Assembly: GCA_963786195.1 (NCBI GenBank)
Contig: CAWAYH010000004.1
Coordinates: forward strand, 1-64,000
DNA from: CAWAYH01 sp963786195
Lineage (GTDB): Bacteria; Acidobacteriota; Vicinamibacteria; Vicinamibacterales; 2-12-FULL-66-21
Reading direction: 5' to 3'
Length of the DNA: 64,000 nucleotides
Positions 1 to 9,632 of this stretch are shown one piece after another. Numbering within the stretch: the first letter of the stretch is position 1; each line of letters opens with the position of its first letter. The notes under the pieces were generated by a model. That model searched no databases, was not told the origin of the DNA, and worked only from the letters and a program-made list of their open reading frames with translations. Made by a program: the position numbers and the translations under genes.

Positions 1-1239
1 GGCAGGCACCGGCTTCTCGACCGCCAGCTCCCGGCTCGCGGCCGTGGCGGAACGCAGACCGAACGCCAGCACCGCCGCGATGAGCGCCAGCACCGCACTC
101 CCGTAGAACGCCGACGACCAGCTGCCGAAGCGTTCGAACAGGACCGCCGCGAGGCCGCCGGCGATGATCGACGCCACACCCTTGGCCGAGTAGAGCACGC
201 CGTAGTTCGACGTGGCGTGGCGCGTGCCGAAGTAGTCGCCGAGGATCGACGGAAAGAGCGAGAAGACCTCGCCCCACGTGAAGAAGGTCAGGACGAGCGT
301 CACCGTGAACCACGTGCCGGACGTACGGCCCAGCGTCAACACGAGCAGCAGGCAGACCGCATTCAACCCGAACGCGATCATCATCGCCATCTCGCGGCCG
401 ATGCGATCCGACGCCCAGCCCCAGAAAATCCGACTGGCGCCGTTGGCGATCGGGCTGAGGGACGTGGCCAGCGTGAGCGCCGCGGCCGTGATGCCCCACG
501 CCTGCGCCATCGGGCCGGCCTGGGCCGTCACGAGCAGACCGCCGGTCGCCATCAGGACGAACGCGACATACAGCACGTAGAACTGCGGCGTCCGCAGCAT
601 TTCAGGCGTGGTGAAGTGATGACGGCCGACGGTGCTCGCGGAGGCGGACGTGACCTGCTTCGCTGTGGCGCTCGCATCCGCCGCCGGGTGTCGCAGGAAC
701 TGCGCGGCGACGAGGATGACGAGGCCCTGGAAGATCCCCGTCCAGAGAAACGCCGTCCGGAACCCGTAGTGCTGAATCGTGTACGCGATGAACGGAATGA
801 AGAGGGCCGTGCCGCCGCCGAAGCCGGCGGCAATGATGCCGGACGCGAGGCCGCGCCGCGCGCTGAACCATTTCAACGCAAGCCCGATCGAACCGCCGTA
901 CACCAGCGCGGCCCCGACGCCCGCGATCGTGTAGAGCACGTAGAGCATCCACAGCGACGAGACGAAGGCAAGGCCTCCCCATCCGATCCCGCAGAGGACG
1001 CCGGCGATCGTCGTGAACACGCGCGGCCCCATCCGGTCGATGAGCCATCCCTGCAGGGGCTGAATCCACGTCTGGAACAGGATGAAGTACGTGAACGCCC
1101 ACTGGATGTCCGACAGCTTCCACCCGGTGCTTTGCTGGATCGGCCTGACGAACAGCGTCCAGGCGTACTGGAGGTTCGCGATCATGATCATCGTGACCAG
1201 GGCCGCGCAGAGCTGAAACCATTTGTTGTTCACGGTCAT
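1..1239 (-). CDS. MFS transporter, oxalate/formate antiporter (OFA) type, 3' end cut by window edge
   Basis: The frame is open for 413 codons from the ATG at 1239 to the window edge, so little of the C-terminus should be missing. The protein starts MTVNNKWFQLCAALVTM and reads as a multi-helix inner-membrane carrier (about 12 hydrophobic segments). Seen motifs are the cytoplasmic-loop sequence IDRMGPRVFTT and the OFA-like LKWFSARRGLASGI. Family knowledge: OFA carriers exchange oxalate, formate or related carboxylates. The ATG overlaps the stop of the upstream panE-like gene by 4 bases (ATGA), so translation is probably coupled. It is the last gene seen of a unit that begins with an oxalate-CoA-ligase-like gene, which supports oxalate or another small dicarboxylate as substrate. 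The substrate itself is inference; monocarboxylate uptake is the alternative. Confidence 0.82.
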   Translation of the reverse strand, partial: MTVNNKWFQLCAALVTMIMIANLQYAWTLFVRPIQQSTGWKLSDIQWAFTYFILFQTWIQPLQGWLIDRMGPRVFTTIAGVLCGIGWGGLAFVSSLWMLYVLYTIAGVGAALVYGGSIGLALKWFSARRGLASGIIAAGFGGGTALFIPFIAYTIQHYGFRTAFLWTGIFQGLVILVAAQFLRHPAADASATAKQVTSASASTVGRHHFTTPEMLRTPQFYVLYVAFVLMATGGLLVTAQAGPMAQAWGITAAALTLATSLSPIANGASRIFWGWASDRIGREMAMMIAFGLNAVCLLLVLTLGRTSGTWFTVTLVLTFFTWGEVFSLFPSILGDYFGTRHATSNYGVLYSAKGVASIIAGGLAAVLFERFGSWSSAFYGSAVLALIAAVLAFGLRSATAASRELAVEKPVPA

Positions 1240-2240
1240 GGCTTACTCACGATCATCGTGTTCGTCGCGTCCGTCGTGTTCGTCGTGCTGAGCAGCTTCA
1301 CGCACGCGTAGACGGCGCGGGTCGAGGGCATCGGCACACCGAGGCGTTCGCCGAGCTCGACCACGGCCCCGACGATGGCCTCGAGCTCCATCGGACGCCC
1401 GGCCTCGAGGTCCTGCAGCATCGACGTCTTGTGCGCGCCGACCTTGCCGGCGCCAGCCATGCGTTGATCGATCGAGATGGGCAGCTCGATGCCAAGCCGC
1501 GCGGCGACCGCTTCCGCCTCGCCCATGATCTCTCGAATGAGCTGCGCGGACTCCGGATGCCGCACCATGTCCTCGAGCGTCGCCCGCGTCAGTGCGCTGA
1601 CGGGGTTGAAGGCGACGTTGCCGAGCAGCTTGACCCAGATCTCGTGCCTGAACCGCGTCGTGATCGGACAGCGAAATCCCGCCGCGATCAGCGACTCGGC
1701 CAGCTTCCGGCAGCGATCGGATCGCGACCCGTCCGGCTCGCCGAAGCTGATCCGGTTGCCCTCCGTGTGGTGGATCACGCCGGGCTCCGCGATGTCGGTC
1801 GAGAAGTAGGCAAGCGATCCGATCACGCGCCGCGGCTCGATGGCCGCCGCGATGACGCCGCCCGGGTCGACGCGCTCGAGATGCAGTCCCTCCAGCTCAC
1901 CACCGTAGCCCTGGAAGTACCACCATGGAATGCCGTTCTGCGTGCTGACGACGATTGTGTCCGGCCCGTAGAGCTGTCTGAGCGACGGCGCGAGCGCGTC
2001 CAGGCTGTGCGCCTTGACGCCCAGGAAGACGACATCGGCCGTGCCGATGGCGCCCAGATCGCCGGTGACCGTCGGCTTGACCTCGAAGTCGCCGTCAGGA
2101 CTGATGACGCTCAGGCCGCGCGTCTGCATCGCGCGGAGGTGCGGGCCGCGCGCGAACAGCACGACGTCGGCGCCGGCCCGCGCCAGCCGTGCGCCGATGT
2201 AGCCGCCGATCGCGCCCGCGCCCGCGATGACGATCCTCAC
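1236..2240 (-). CDS. panE: Ketopantoate reductase-like oxidoreductase (ApbA/PanE family)
   Basis: 334 residues, slightly longer than the usual ~300. The N-terminus MRIVIAGAGAIGGYIGARLA is the family's NAD(P)-binding Rossmann motif. The C-terminal helical domain carries RHEIWVKLLGNVAFNPVSAL, which includes the conserved catalytic Lys and Asn region. The family reduces 2-dehydropantoate to pantoate with NADPH. Many members outside pantothenate operons act on other 2-keto acids. Here it lies between a CoA ligase (10-base gap) and an OFA transporter (4-base overlap), with no panB, panC or panD nearby, so a role with the transported organic acid is as plausible as pantothenate synthesis. Family assignment is firm; the physiological substrate is not. 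Confidence 0.85.
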   Translation of the reverse strand: MRIVIAGAGAIGGYIGARLARAGADVVLFARGPHLRAMQTRGLSVISPDGDFEVKPTVTGDLGAIGTADVVFLGVKAHSLDALAPSLRQLYGPDTIVVSTQNGIPWWYFQGYGGELEGLHLERVDPGGVIAAAIEPRRVIGSLAYFSTDIAEPGVIHHTEGNRISFGEPDGSRSDRCRKLAESLIAAGFRCPITTRFRHEIWVKLLGNVAFNPVSALTRATLEDMVRHPESAQLIREIMGEAEAVAARLGIELPISIDQRMAGAGKVGAHKTSMLQDLEAGRPMELEAIVGAVVELGERLGVPMPSTRAVYACVKLLSTTNTTDATNTMIVSKP

Positions 2241-2250
2241 GATGGGAGTC

Positions 2251-3770
2251 TCAGGAGAACGACCGCGCGACCAGGCGCCGCTGGATCTTGCCGGTCGCGG
2301 TTCGCGGAATGGCCGTGGTGATGTGAATCCGCTTCGGGCGCTTGAAGTCCGACAGGCGCTCGCGGCAGTAGGCCACCAGGTCGGCCTCGGTTGCGGTGCC
2401 GCTCAAGACGACCGCGGCCGCGACCTCTTCGCCCCACGTCGGATGCGGTACGCCGAAACAGACGGCCTCGGCAACCGCCGGGTGCGCGAGCAGCACCTCG
2501 TCGATCTCGCGCGGCGAGATCTTCTCGCCCCCGCGGTTGATGAGCTCCTTGAGCCGGCCGACGAGCGTCAGGTATCCGTCGGCGTCGAGATATCCCTGAT
2601 CGCCGGTCCGGAACCAGCCGTCCACGAACGACGAGGCGTTCGCTTCGGGATTGTTCTCGTAGCCCGTGATGACGTTCGGTCCCTGGATGACGACCTCGCC
2701 GCGCTCTCCCACCGGCAGGTGATTGCCCGCCGCATCCATGATGCTGATGCGCACGTCCGTGCCCGGTCCGACCGACCCTGGCTTGCGGGCTCCCGGCGGC
2801 AGCGGATTCGACGACATCTGGTGCGCCGCCTCCGTCATGCCGTACGCCTCGAGCACGGGCGCACCGAACGCGGCCTCGAGATCCTGCATGACCTGCGGCG
2901 GAAGCGACGCGCTGCAGGAACGGATGAACCGCAGCCGCTCCGCGCCGGCCGGCTTGCCCGATCCCGGATCGGCGCGCGCGAGGAGGAGCTGATGCAGCGT
3001 CGGCACCGCGGAATACCAGGTCGCCTGATGATCCCGGGCGACACGCCAGAACGAGAGCGGACTGAACTTCGCCGGGATGACGATCGTGCCGCCGGTCGCG
3101 AGCGTGCCGAGCACCGACGCCACGAGCCCGTGGACGTGAAACAGCGGCATCACGCACAACGCCACATCGTCCGGACTCAGCGCATAGCTCCGTGCGACGT
3201 TGCGCGCCGAGATCGACAGGTTCGCGTGGGCGAGCGGCACGCGCTTGGGCAGCCCCGTGCTGCCGCTCGTGTGGAGAATCAGGGCAACGTCCGCGGGGTC
3301 GGGGTTGGCCACGGTCTTCCGGCCGGCCGCGGGACCGCCCGTCAACGTCACGCGCCCCTGAGCGTCCATCGTCGATCGTCAGGATGGGCACCTGGTCCCC
3401 GGCAGCCCGACGGGCGTCCTCGAGGCCGTCGGGCGGAAGGATCAGGACCTTTGCCTTCGTATCCTCGAGATAGAAGCGGAACTCGTCTTCCTTGTATGCG
3501 GGGTTCAACGGCGCCGCGGTCCCCGCGACGGACGCCGCAAGAAACGCGACGACCATCGGCAGGCCGTTGGGGAGCGCGATGCCGACGCGATCGCCTCGTC
3601 TGATCGCCGGCCGCCGTCAGCGCCCCTGCGATTGCCTCGACCTGATCCTGCAGTGCGCCGTACGTAATTCGGATGTCGTGCTCGGGGAGGATGATCGCCG
3701 TCTTCCCGGATGGCACAGGCCGCAACAGATCGATCAGCGTGACTGGCTTGCTGCCGAGCGAGGGGACCAT
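2251..3770 (-). CDS. Oxalate-CoA ligase-like AMP-forming synthetase (AAE3/Pcs60 type), two frameshifts
   Basis: An ANL-superfamily acyl-CoA synthetase of about 505 residues read in three frames. Residues from MVPSLGSKPVTLIDLL run to a break near 3604; the middle part includes IRRGDRVGIALPNGLP and NPAYKEDEFRFYLED to a break near 3367; the last part holds the AMP-binding loop LHTSGSTGLPKRVP, RFIRSCSASLPPQV, LEAYGMTEAAHQMSSNPLP, GRLKELINRGGEKISPREID and the C-terminal Lys motif TGKIQRRLV. From memory these blocks match plant AAE3 and yeast Pcs60, which make oxalyl-CoA from oxalate, ATP and CoA. Each break is one extra base with conserved protein on both sides, so a sequencing error is likely. 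It is first in a unit with panE-like and OFA genes. Other short acyl substrates cannot be excluded. Confidence 0.78.
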
Positions 3771-3790
3771 AGGGGCTACACTCTATCAAA

Positions 3791-3873
3791 GTGCCAGGGT
3801 GCCAGGGTGCCAGGGTGCCAAAGGTGCCAGAGTGCTGGTGCTAGGGTGCTAGAGTGCTGGTGCTAGGGTGCGG
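3791..3873. repeat. Degenerate short tandem repeat (GTGCCAGG / GTGCTAGG)
   Basis: Tandem units of 8-9 bases begin as exact GTGCCAGG copies and drift to GTGCTGGTGCTAGG and GTGCTAGAG. They fill most of the 219-base gap between the Gfo/Idh gene and the CoA ligase. No coding potential is seen. The same unit occurs on the opposite strand at 3937-3989. Confidence 0.85.
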
Positions 3874-3936
3874 GGCGTTTTGCTGGCACTCAGCAGCGAG
3901 CTGAACAAGCCGCGGCCCATCGAAGCCAGGCCGCCA

Positions 3937-3989
3937 CCACGGACCCTGGCACTTTGGCACTCTCGCACGTTGGCACCCTGGCACGCTGG
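3937..3989. repeat. Inverted copy of the GTGCCAGG repeat, abutting a stop codon
   Basis: Units such as CCTGGCAC, TTGGCAC and TTTGGCAC are reverse complements of the tract at 3791-3873. They begin directly behind the TGA of the Gfo/Idh gene on its strand. The two tracts could pair into a long imperfect hairpin in the transcript. Whether that terminates transcription cannot be judged from sequence alone. Confidence 0.75.
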
Positions 3990-5319
3990 TCAGGTAAGTT
4001 TCACCAAATCGGCAATCTTGATCGGCCGCCCTTCGTCGATGCTCTTGCGTGCGGCGATGCCGGTCAGGCACGACATCGCGCCGGCGCGCGAACCTGGCAG
4101 CTGCATGTGCGCCGGCACGTCGATCTTCTTGAAGACGAGATCGCGCAGCCGCTGATCGCCGCCGCCGTGGCCTTCCGTCTCATTGGGCACGTCGACCTTC
4201 ACCCGCTGGCCGAAGTTGCGGATGATGTGCATCTCGCTCTCTTCGCCGGGATCCCAGGCCTGCCGCTCGTAATCGCGGACCTCCAGGCGGCCCCTGGTTC
4301 CGTTGAAGGCCACGCGGTAGCCCTCGATCGGCATGAACGTGTTGACCGAGTAGCTCATGTTCACGCCGCTCGAATACCGCACGACGGCGTTCATCGTGTC
4401 GAAAATATCGATGTCTTCCTTGAAGACGCACCCGTCACGGTGGTACCCGTCCGCGGATTCGCAGTTCACGTACAAGTTGACGAGGTTGGGGGTCTTCGTG
4501 ATGTCCCAGTAGTAAGGACACTTGTCCTTGTGCGGGCAGGCGCGGCAGTTCGTCGAGCGGAATGGGCCGCTCTTCCCGTAGTTCGAGAGGCTGCCGAGCG
4601 CGGACACCTGAACGGGATCGGCGTCCAGCCACCAGTTGATGAGGTCGAAGTGATGCGTGGCTTTGTGGACCCACAGTGAGCCGCTCTTCGATCTCAGCCT
4701 GTGCCAGCGACGGAAATAGTCGGCGCCGTGCGTCGTGTCGAGGTACCACGAGAAATCGACGGACGTGATCTTCCCGATCTCCCCCGCCATCAGCAGCTCT
4801 TTGATCTTCTGATGCTTCGGCGCGTAGCGATAGTTGAAGGTCACGACGATCTTGCGGCCGGTGCGCTTCTCGGCGTCCAGCACGGCCTGACACTGCTTCT
4901 CGTCGATGGTCATGGGCTTTTCGGTCATGACGTCGACGCCACGGTCGAGCGCGCGGACGATGTACTCGCTGTGGTAGCCGTCGACGGTCGTCACCATCAG
5001 CAGATCCGGTTTGGCCCTGGTGATCATCTCGTCGAAGTTCGTGAACGTGGGGCACGACACGACCCAGCTGCCGTTTGGCTTCCTCGACGCGAAGCGGGTT
5101 GATGTCGCACAGGCCGACGAACTCGATGCGGTCGCTGTAGTCGCGGACAATCGGGCGTCCCCACATGCCGATGCCGCGGACGCCCGTGCCGATGATGGCG
5201 TAGCGCTTCTTCTGCTGAGCGGCCACGTCGCTGCCGGGCTGCGCGAGCAGCGCGCCAACCGCTGCTCCGCTCGCCGAGGTGACGAACTCGCGCCGCGTGA
5301 CGCCGTCCTTGCTGGTCAT
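3990..5319 (-). CDS. Gfo/Idh/MocA family oxidoreductase, Tat-exported, one frameshift
   Basis: About 442 residues. The N-terminus MTSKDGVTRREFVTSASG is a twin-arginine signal, followed by the NAD(P)-binding segment YAIIGTGVRGIGMWG. After a break near 5060 the second frame gives CPTFTNFDEMITR, then the conserved TEKPMTIDEKQC and the C-terminal Gfo/Idh domain with FNYRYAPKHQKIKELL and a late GHGGGDQRL motif. A cluster of cysteines (NCRACPHKDKCPYYW) is unusual for the family and could be structural or metal-binding. The family oxidises or reduces sugars and sugar acids with NAD(P). Export by Tat with bound cofactor is typical of acidobacterial and planctomycete members. It lies downstream of rhaB, from which a palindromic repeat array separates it. 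The substrate is unknown. Confidence 0.85.
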
Positions 5320-5342
5320 GCCTGCCTCCGTGCACTTGTGGC

Positions 5343-5442
5343 GTCCGGCTTCAGCCGGACGTCATTGTCCGGCTAAAGCCGGACACTACAAGCTGGTCCG
5401 GCTAAAGCCGGACACTACACACTGGTCCGGCTAAAGCCGGAC
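5343..5442. repeat. Array of four small palindromes, GTCCGGCTAAAGCCGGAC
   Basis: Palindromes lie at 5343-5360, 5367-5384, 5396-5413 and 5425-5442. The last three are spaced exactly 29 bases apart, each followed by ACTACA. The first has TTCA in its centre, which is the reverse orientation of the GCTGAAGC version found singly at 38841-38858. The last unit overlaps the 3' end of rhaB and supplies its final codons and stop. The pattern resembles REP/BIME-type intergenic elements. Confidence 0.9.
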
Positions 5443-6920
5443 ACTACACTTCAACTCTCGATATCGATCGGCCGCCTCGCGCCAGGCCGCGGACGGCTCT
5501 GGCTCGAAACGGCGCAGCGGCAGCGCGCGCGCGACGACACGTCGGCCCTCGGCCACCGATTCTAGCGCGTGGCAGGCTACCGCTTGTATCAATACGTTCC
5601 CCATCGCCGCGGCTTCGACCGGTCCGGCCACCACCGGGCGCCCGGTCGCATTCGCGGTGGCCTGGTTCAGGTACGTGTTCAGCGCGCCGCCACCGGTGAT
5701 GTGGACGCCCGGCACCTCCCGCCCGGTCATGGACTCGAGCGCGGCGACGACCTCGGCGTATCGAAGCGCGAGTGAATCGAGCACGACCTTGGTCAGCGCC
5801 GCGGGGTCGTCAGGAACCGGCTGACCCGTTTCCGCCAGCGCCGTAGACAACTCGGCGATCATCGAGCGCGGATTGAAGAAGCGTGCCGCGTCCGGAAAGA
5901 TGAGCCCGCCGACGCCCGCAATCGCCCGGGTTCGCTGCAACAGCTGGGGAAGCTCCTCGTCCACGCCCAGCTCGCGCCACTCGCGCCGGCACGACTCGAG
6001 AATCCACAGGCCCATGACGTTCTTGAGCAATCTGAATGTGCCTGCAACGCCGCGCTCGTTCGTGAAGTTCGCCGCGAGCACGGCGGCGCCGAGCAGCGGC
6101 TCGTTGCGCTCGACGCCGACCAGCGACCACGTGCCCGACGAGATGTACGCCCAGCCGCCATGGTGCGGTGTGCCGGCCACCGCGCTTGCCGTGTCGTGCG
6201 TCGCGGGCGCGAAAACCCGAAGCGCCGCGAGCCCGAGCTCGTCACCGAGTTCCGCCCGGAGTAATCCGAGATCGGTTCCGGCGTCGACGAGATCCGGCAT
6301 CAGGCCGCGCGGCAAGCCGAGACGAGCGAACAGCGCGTCCTGCCACTCGCCCGTCCCTGACGTCCAGCAGCTGCGTCGTCGACGCGTTGGTGCGCTCGCC
6401 CGTGACGGCGCCGCACAGAAAATGATGGCAGAGATCCGGAATGAGCAGCAGACGCGCTCGCCCGCGCCGGCAGGCCCTCGCTCACGTGCGCGGCCAGCTG
6501 ATAGAGCGTGTTGAGCGCCAGAAACTGAATGCCGGTCGCCGCGAAAATCTCCTCGCGCGGAACGCGTGCAAAGACGCGCTCCATCATTCCCGCCGTCCGC
6601 TCGTCGCGGTAGCAGATCGGCTCCTCGACGAGGCTGCCTTCTTCGTCGACGAGTCCGTAGTCGACGCCCCAGGCATCGACGCCGGCGGACTGCAGTTCAC
6701 CGCCCGCGTCGCGCGCGCAGGCGGACGCGCGGTGGAGACCCTCGCGCAACCCGTCGAACAGCCGCGCGACGTCCCACCGCAGGTGTCCATCGACCCGGCG
6801 CGGCGCGTAGTAAAAGCGATGCGCCTCGTGCAGGTGCACGTTGCCGGGATCGACCGCGCCCACGAAGACGCGACCGCTGCCGGCGCCGAGATCGATCGCC
6901 GCGTGAAACGGACGGATCAC
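5431..6920 (-). CDS. rhaB: Rhamnulokinase (FGGY family), two frameshifts
   Basis: The FGGY sugar kinase frame starts AAIDLGAGSGRVFVG (ATP-binding N-lobe) and continues with SAGVDAWGVDYGLVDEEG, YRDERTAGM and TGIQFLALNTLYQL, which are rhamnulokinase-type signatures. Breaks near 6456 and 6360 are single extra bases; between them LLLIPDLCHHFLCG and TNASTTQLL are intact, and the C-lobe follows with SSGTWSLVGVE and GGGALNTYLNQATANATGR. The enzyme phosphorylates L-rhamnulose at O1 in cytoplasmic rhamnose catabolism. The start is taken at GTG 6920 because it overlaps the rhaM stop as GTGA; a TTG at 6938 is also in frame. The final residues SVRL and the stop are encoded by a palindromic repeat unit. 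Confidence 0.88.
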
Positions 6921-7303
6921 ACTGTTGGCCCGCCACAACCCGGCTGCGCTGCCGGGGCCGCCGTCTGCGACTCGCGACCGCCGACGTGAAACACCTCGCG
7001 CAGCTCACGCGAAACGGGACTGTCGTCAGCGTTGGCCGGCATGATCTCGCGCATGTGACGCCACCAGCGCCGGCACACATCCGTATCTGACACAGCCGCC
7101 CACCGTGCTTCGCTCTCGAACTCGACGTACCCGAAGAGATCGTTGGTGTCCTGGTCCAGGTAGATCGAATAGGTGCGAACGCCGTGCGCGATCAGCGTGT
7201 CCTCGAGCTCGCGCCAGATCGGCCGATGACGCCGCTCGTACTCGGCTTCACGACCGCGATCCACCGACATGCGAAAGGCTTTTCGTATCACGCTGGGCAT
7301 CAT
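6917..7303 (-). CDS. rhaM: L-rhamnose mutarotase
   Basis: 128 residues from the ATG at 7303 (MMPSVIRKAFRM). The family core is complete: YERRHRPIWRELEDTL carries the conserved His, SIYLDQDTNDLFGYVE follows, and DVCRRWWRHMREIMPANADD ends in the characteristic WW and MPAN motifs. RhaM interconverts alpha- and beta-L-rhamnose in the cytoplasm, supplying the right anomer to the isomerase. Usual length is about 104. The extra ~23 residues at the C-terminus lie in the region just before the GTGA overlap with rhaB. An in-frame ATG 195 bases further upstream gives only low-complexity sequence unlike the family, so it was rejected. Confidence 0.93.
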   Translation of the reverse strand: MMPSVIRKAFRMSVDRGREAEYERRHRPIWRELEDTLIAHGVRTYSIYLDQDTNDLFGYVEFESEARWAAVSDTDVCRRWWRHMREIMPANADDSPVSRELREVFHVGGRESQTAAPAAQPGCGGPTV

Positions 7304-7412
7304 AACAATGGTTGCGACCTCCCGCCCAGCGAGCGGTCGCGTTACGGAATGCGAAACAGCGGGGCCCCTGGAAACCGTGCGTGGCGGTCCAAAGGTGCTG
7401 GCAGTCTTGAGA

Positions 7413-9551
7413 TTACGGAGCCGTCCGCAGCCCTTCCCACCGGACGGTCCAGGTTCCGTCAGACGGAAACCCTGGCGCGTGGCCTGCCGGCGCGCCATCC
7501 CAGCCGGCGGCCATCAGCGCGATGGCGTACAACAAGCCTCCATTGCCTGGCAGATAGATGGTCAGCCCGGGCCGCTGGTGATTGTGACCGTTGGGCCTGA
7601 ACACATTCTTGGGGGTGTCGAGCAGAAGCGCGTCGATGGCGCGCGCCGGTTCTCCAAGCCGCGCCGCCGTCATCGCCAGCATCGGGTAGTCCCAGCCCCA
7701 CGTGTCGGGCCAGTTCCAGCGATCCCAGATCCAGTGCAGCGTCCGCCGCATCGTCTCGCGATCCACGCCGCCGCCTGGCAGTACGCCGAGCGCTGCCGTC
7801 ACTGCCGGATGATCCTCCGCCCATCGGCCCGCCGAGTACGTCTCCGTCGCGCTCTCCGCGAACAGATACTTGCCGTCCTCGACCGGCAGCGGCGCGAGAC
7901 CGGCCAGTACCCGGTCCCACGCCGGTTCGCGTGGGAGCCCTAACCTCGTTCGCCACGCCTGCGCCTTCTCCAGCCCCCATCGCCAGTAGGCCAGCTCGAA
8001 CGTGCAGTTGAACGTTCGGTCCTTCGGGAATGCTTCCTGCGCGCACTGCAGCGGCGGTCCCAGGACGAAGCGCGATTTTTCGGCGTCCCAGAACGAAAAG
8101 GACGACATGAACTCGGCGGTCTCGAACACGACGTCGCGGAAGCGATCGAGCGTGGCGCGATTCGGGTGCTGACGGTACACGAGCTCCGCATAGAAGATTG
8201 GATGGGGCTGCTGCCAGACGAGAAAGGGACCGACACTCGACGGCGACTCGGCGCCGCCCGGTGACGTCATTTTCGGCCAGCGCGCGCCGCGATAGCCCTG
8301 ACGTCGAGCCGTCTCCCTCGCGCGCGGAAGGATCGTCCTGTAGTAGTCGAGACTTCTGTCGAGCAGCGGAAGTCGATCCCAGAGCGCGAACTGCGCCGCG
8401 TGCCACCAGTGCATCTCGAGGTGAAACTTTCCTTCCCAGCTGTTGAAGGTCAGGCCTGTTTCCTGGGGAGGATACGTGCCGGCACATTGAATCGCAGTGA
8501 GGTACTGCGACAGGACGATGCGGCGTTCCAGCTCGCGCCAGCGCGGATCGCGGCTTTCGGACAAGTCGATCGCGCCGCCGCTCTGCCAGAACCTGTTCCA
8601 GTGCGCGCGAGCCGCATCGCGCGTGGCCTCGAACGACGGGGGATCGGACGTTGCGGCCATGGATGAGAACGACGCGACGAAGGCGAACGCGGATTCCTCC
8701 TCGGGCGCGATGTCGAACGCGTGACGACCGGTCTCGACGAGTGCGGCACGGCCGGTCCATCGGGCGCGCAAGTCGTACGAGTCCTTGTCGAGCCTGCGAG
8801 CGAAGACCGCCGCGTTTGGGCCTCGGCGGCTGACGAGCGTCTCGTGTGCCTCGGGCCTGGTCCAGTCCGCGGCCGTCGCCTGTCCTGTTCCGTACGGGAA
8901 CCGGATCTGGAGCGCGAGCCGCTTCGTGCCCACGAGCGCCGAGCGGACCCGAACGGCCAGTTGATCGCGGTCCGGGTGCACGACGGTCTCGGTCTCGACG
9001 AGCTCGTCATCGAAGCGAAACCGGCTCACGAGAATCCCGTTCCACAGGTCGAGCGTCTGCTCGATCGCGCTGAGATCCCGAGGCTCGGCCGCGCGGCCAT
9101 CCCGGTGCGTCAGGCGGAACCCGATCCGGCCGAGATGGAGACGGTGCGGGTTCGCGCGCAGCCATTCTATCTCCGGCGTCCGCTTGTCGCCTGGTATGTC
9201 CGCGTACCCCACCGTGCGTCCATGGCTGTCGAACTCGTTGAAGCGGAACGACTCGATGGACCATCCATTCGGATTGGGCGCGGTGTGCCAGCCCCACTGG
9301 GACAATGTGCCGAGTGGAATCGTCTGCTCGTACGCCTCGGGAAATGTCTGCAGGCCCGTGACGTCAGCCGTAAACGCAAACTGGCCGTTGCCGACGCTGA
9401 GCGGCGATTCGGTGTCGAACGTCCGAAGGACCGGATGATGACGGGTGACGAGGGCGTGGCGATCGATGCGTCGCGGCTGCGACTGGCCGTGGGCGGCGAG
9501 CGCAACCACCAGGACACCGGGGATCGCAAGAAACCGGCGACGCGCGATCAT
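7413..9551 (-). CDS. Secreted six-hairpin glycosidase-like protein
   Basis: 712 residues from ATG 9551. A twin-arginine-like signal peptide MIARRRFLAIPGVLVVALA comes first, then a beta-rich N-terminal half (LSVGNGQFAFTADVTGLQTF), then an alpha-helical toroid-type domain rich in Trp and His (FNSWEGKFHLEMHWWHAAQF, WDRWNWPDTWGWDYPMLAM, LTIYLPGNGGLLYAIALM). This resembles (alpha/alpha)6 glycoside hydrolases near GH65 and GH78, but I cannot name the family. A 36-codon in-frame extension upstream is not used because it would bury the signal peptide. It lies 109 bases upstream of rhaM on the same strand, so release of rhamnose or other sugars from plant or microbial polysaccharide is the natural guess. 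Confidence 0.7.
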   Translation of the reverse strand: MIARRRFLAIPGVLVVALAAHGQSQPRRIDRHALVTRHHPVLRTFDTESPLSVGNGQFAFTADVTGLQTFPEAYEQTIPLGTLSQWGWHTAPNPNGWSIESFRFNEFDSHGRTVGYADIPGDKRTPEIEWLRANPHRLHLGRIGFRLTHRDGRAAEPRDLSAIEQTLDLWNGILVSRFRFDDELVETETVVHPDRDQLAVRVRSALVGTKRLALQIRFPYGTGQATAADWTRPEAHETLVSRRGPNAAVFARRLDKDSYDLRARWTGRAALVETGRHAFDIAPEEESAFAFVASFSSMAATSDPPSFEATRDAARAHWNRFWQSGGAIDLSESRDPRWRELERRIVLSQYLTAIQCAGTYPPQETGLTFNSWEGKFHLEMHWWHAAQFALWDRLPLLDRSLDYYRTILPRARETARRQGYRGARWPKMTSPGGAESPSSVGPFLVWQQPHPIFYAELVYRQHPNRATLDRFRDVVFETAEFMSSFSFWDAEKSRFVLGPPLQCAQEAFPKDRTFNCTFELAYWRWGLEKAQAWRTRLGLPREPAWDRVLAGLAPLPVEDGKYLFAESATETYSAGRWAEDHPAVTAALGVLPGGGVDRETMRRTLHWIWDRWNWPDTWGWDYPMLAMTAARLGEPARAIDALLLDTPKNVFRPNGHNHQRPGLTIYLPGNGGLLYAIALMAAGWDGAPAGHAPGFPSDGTWTVRWEGLRTAP

Positions 9552-9632
9552 AGAATGGTAACGGCCTCCGGCTTGACGGGTGGCTGAGCCGCCGCAGTAC
9601 GCTTGGTTTTCTGCCTCAGGATCAAGGTGAGA

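Noticed and set aside
5343..5442. Possible CRISPR array because of the 29-base spacing
   Set aside because: The repeated unit itself is a palindrome with only 11 bases between copies, there are no variable spacers of 25-40 bases and no cas genes.
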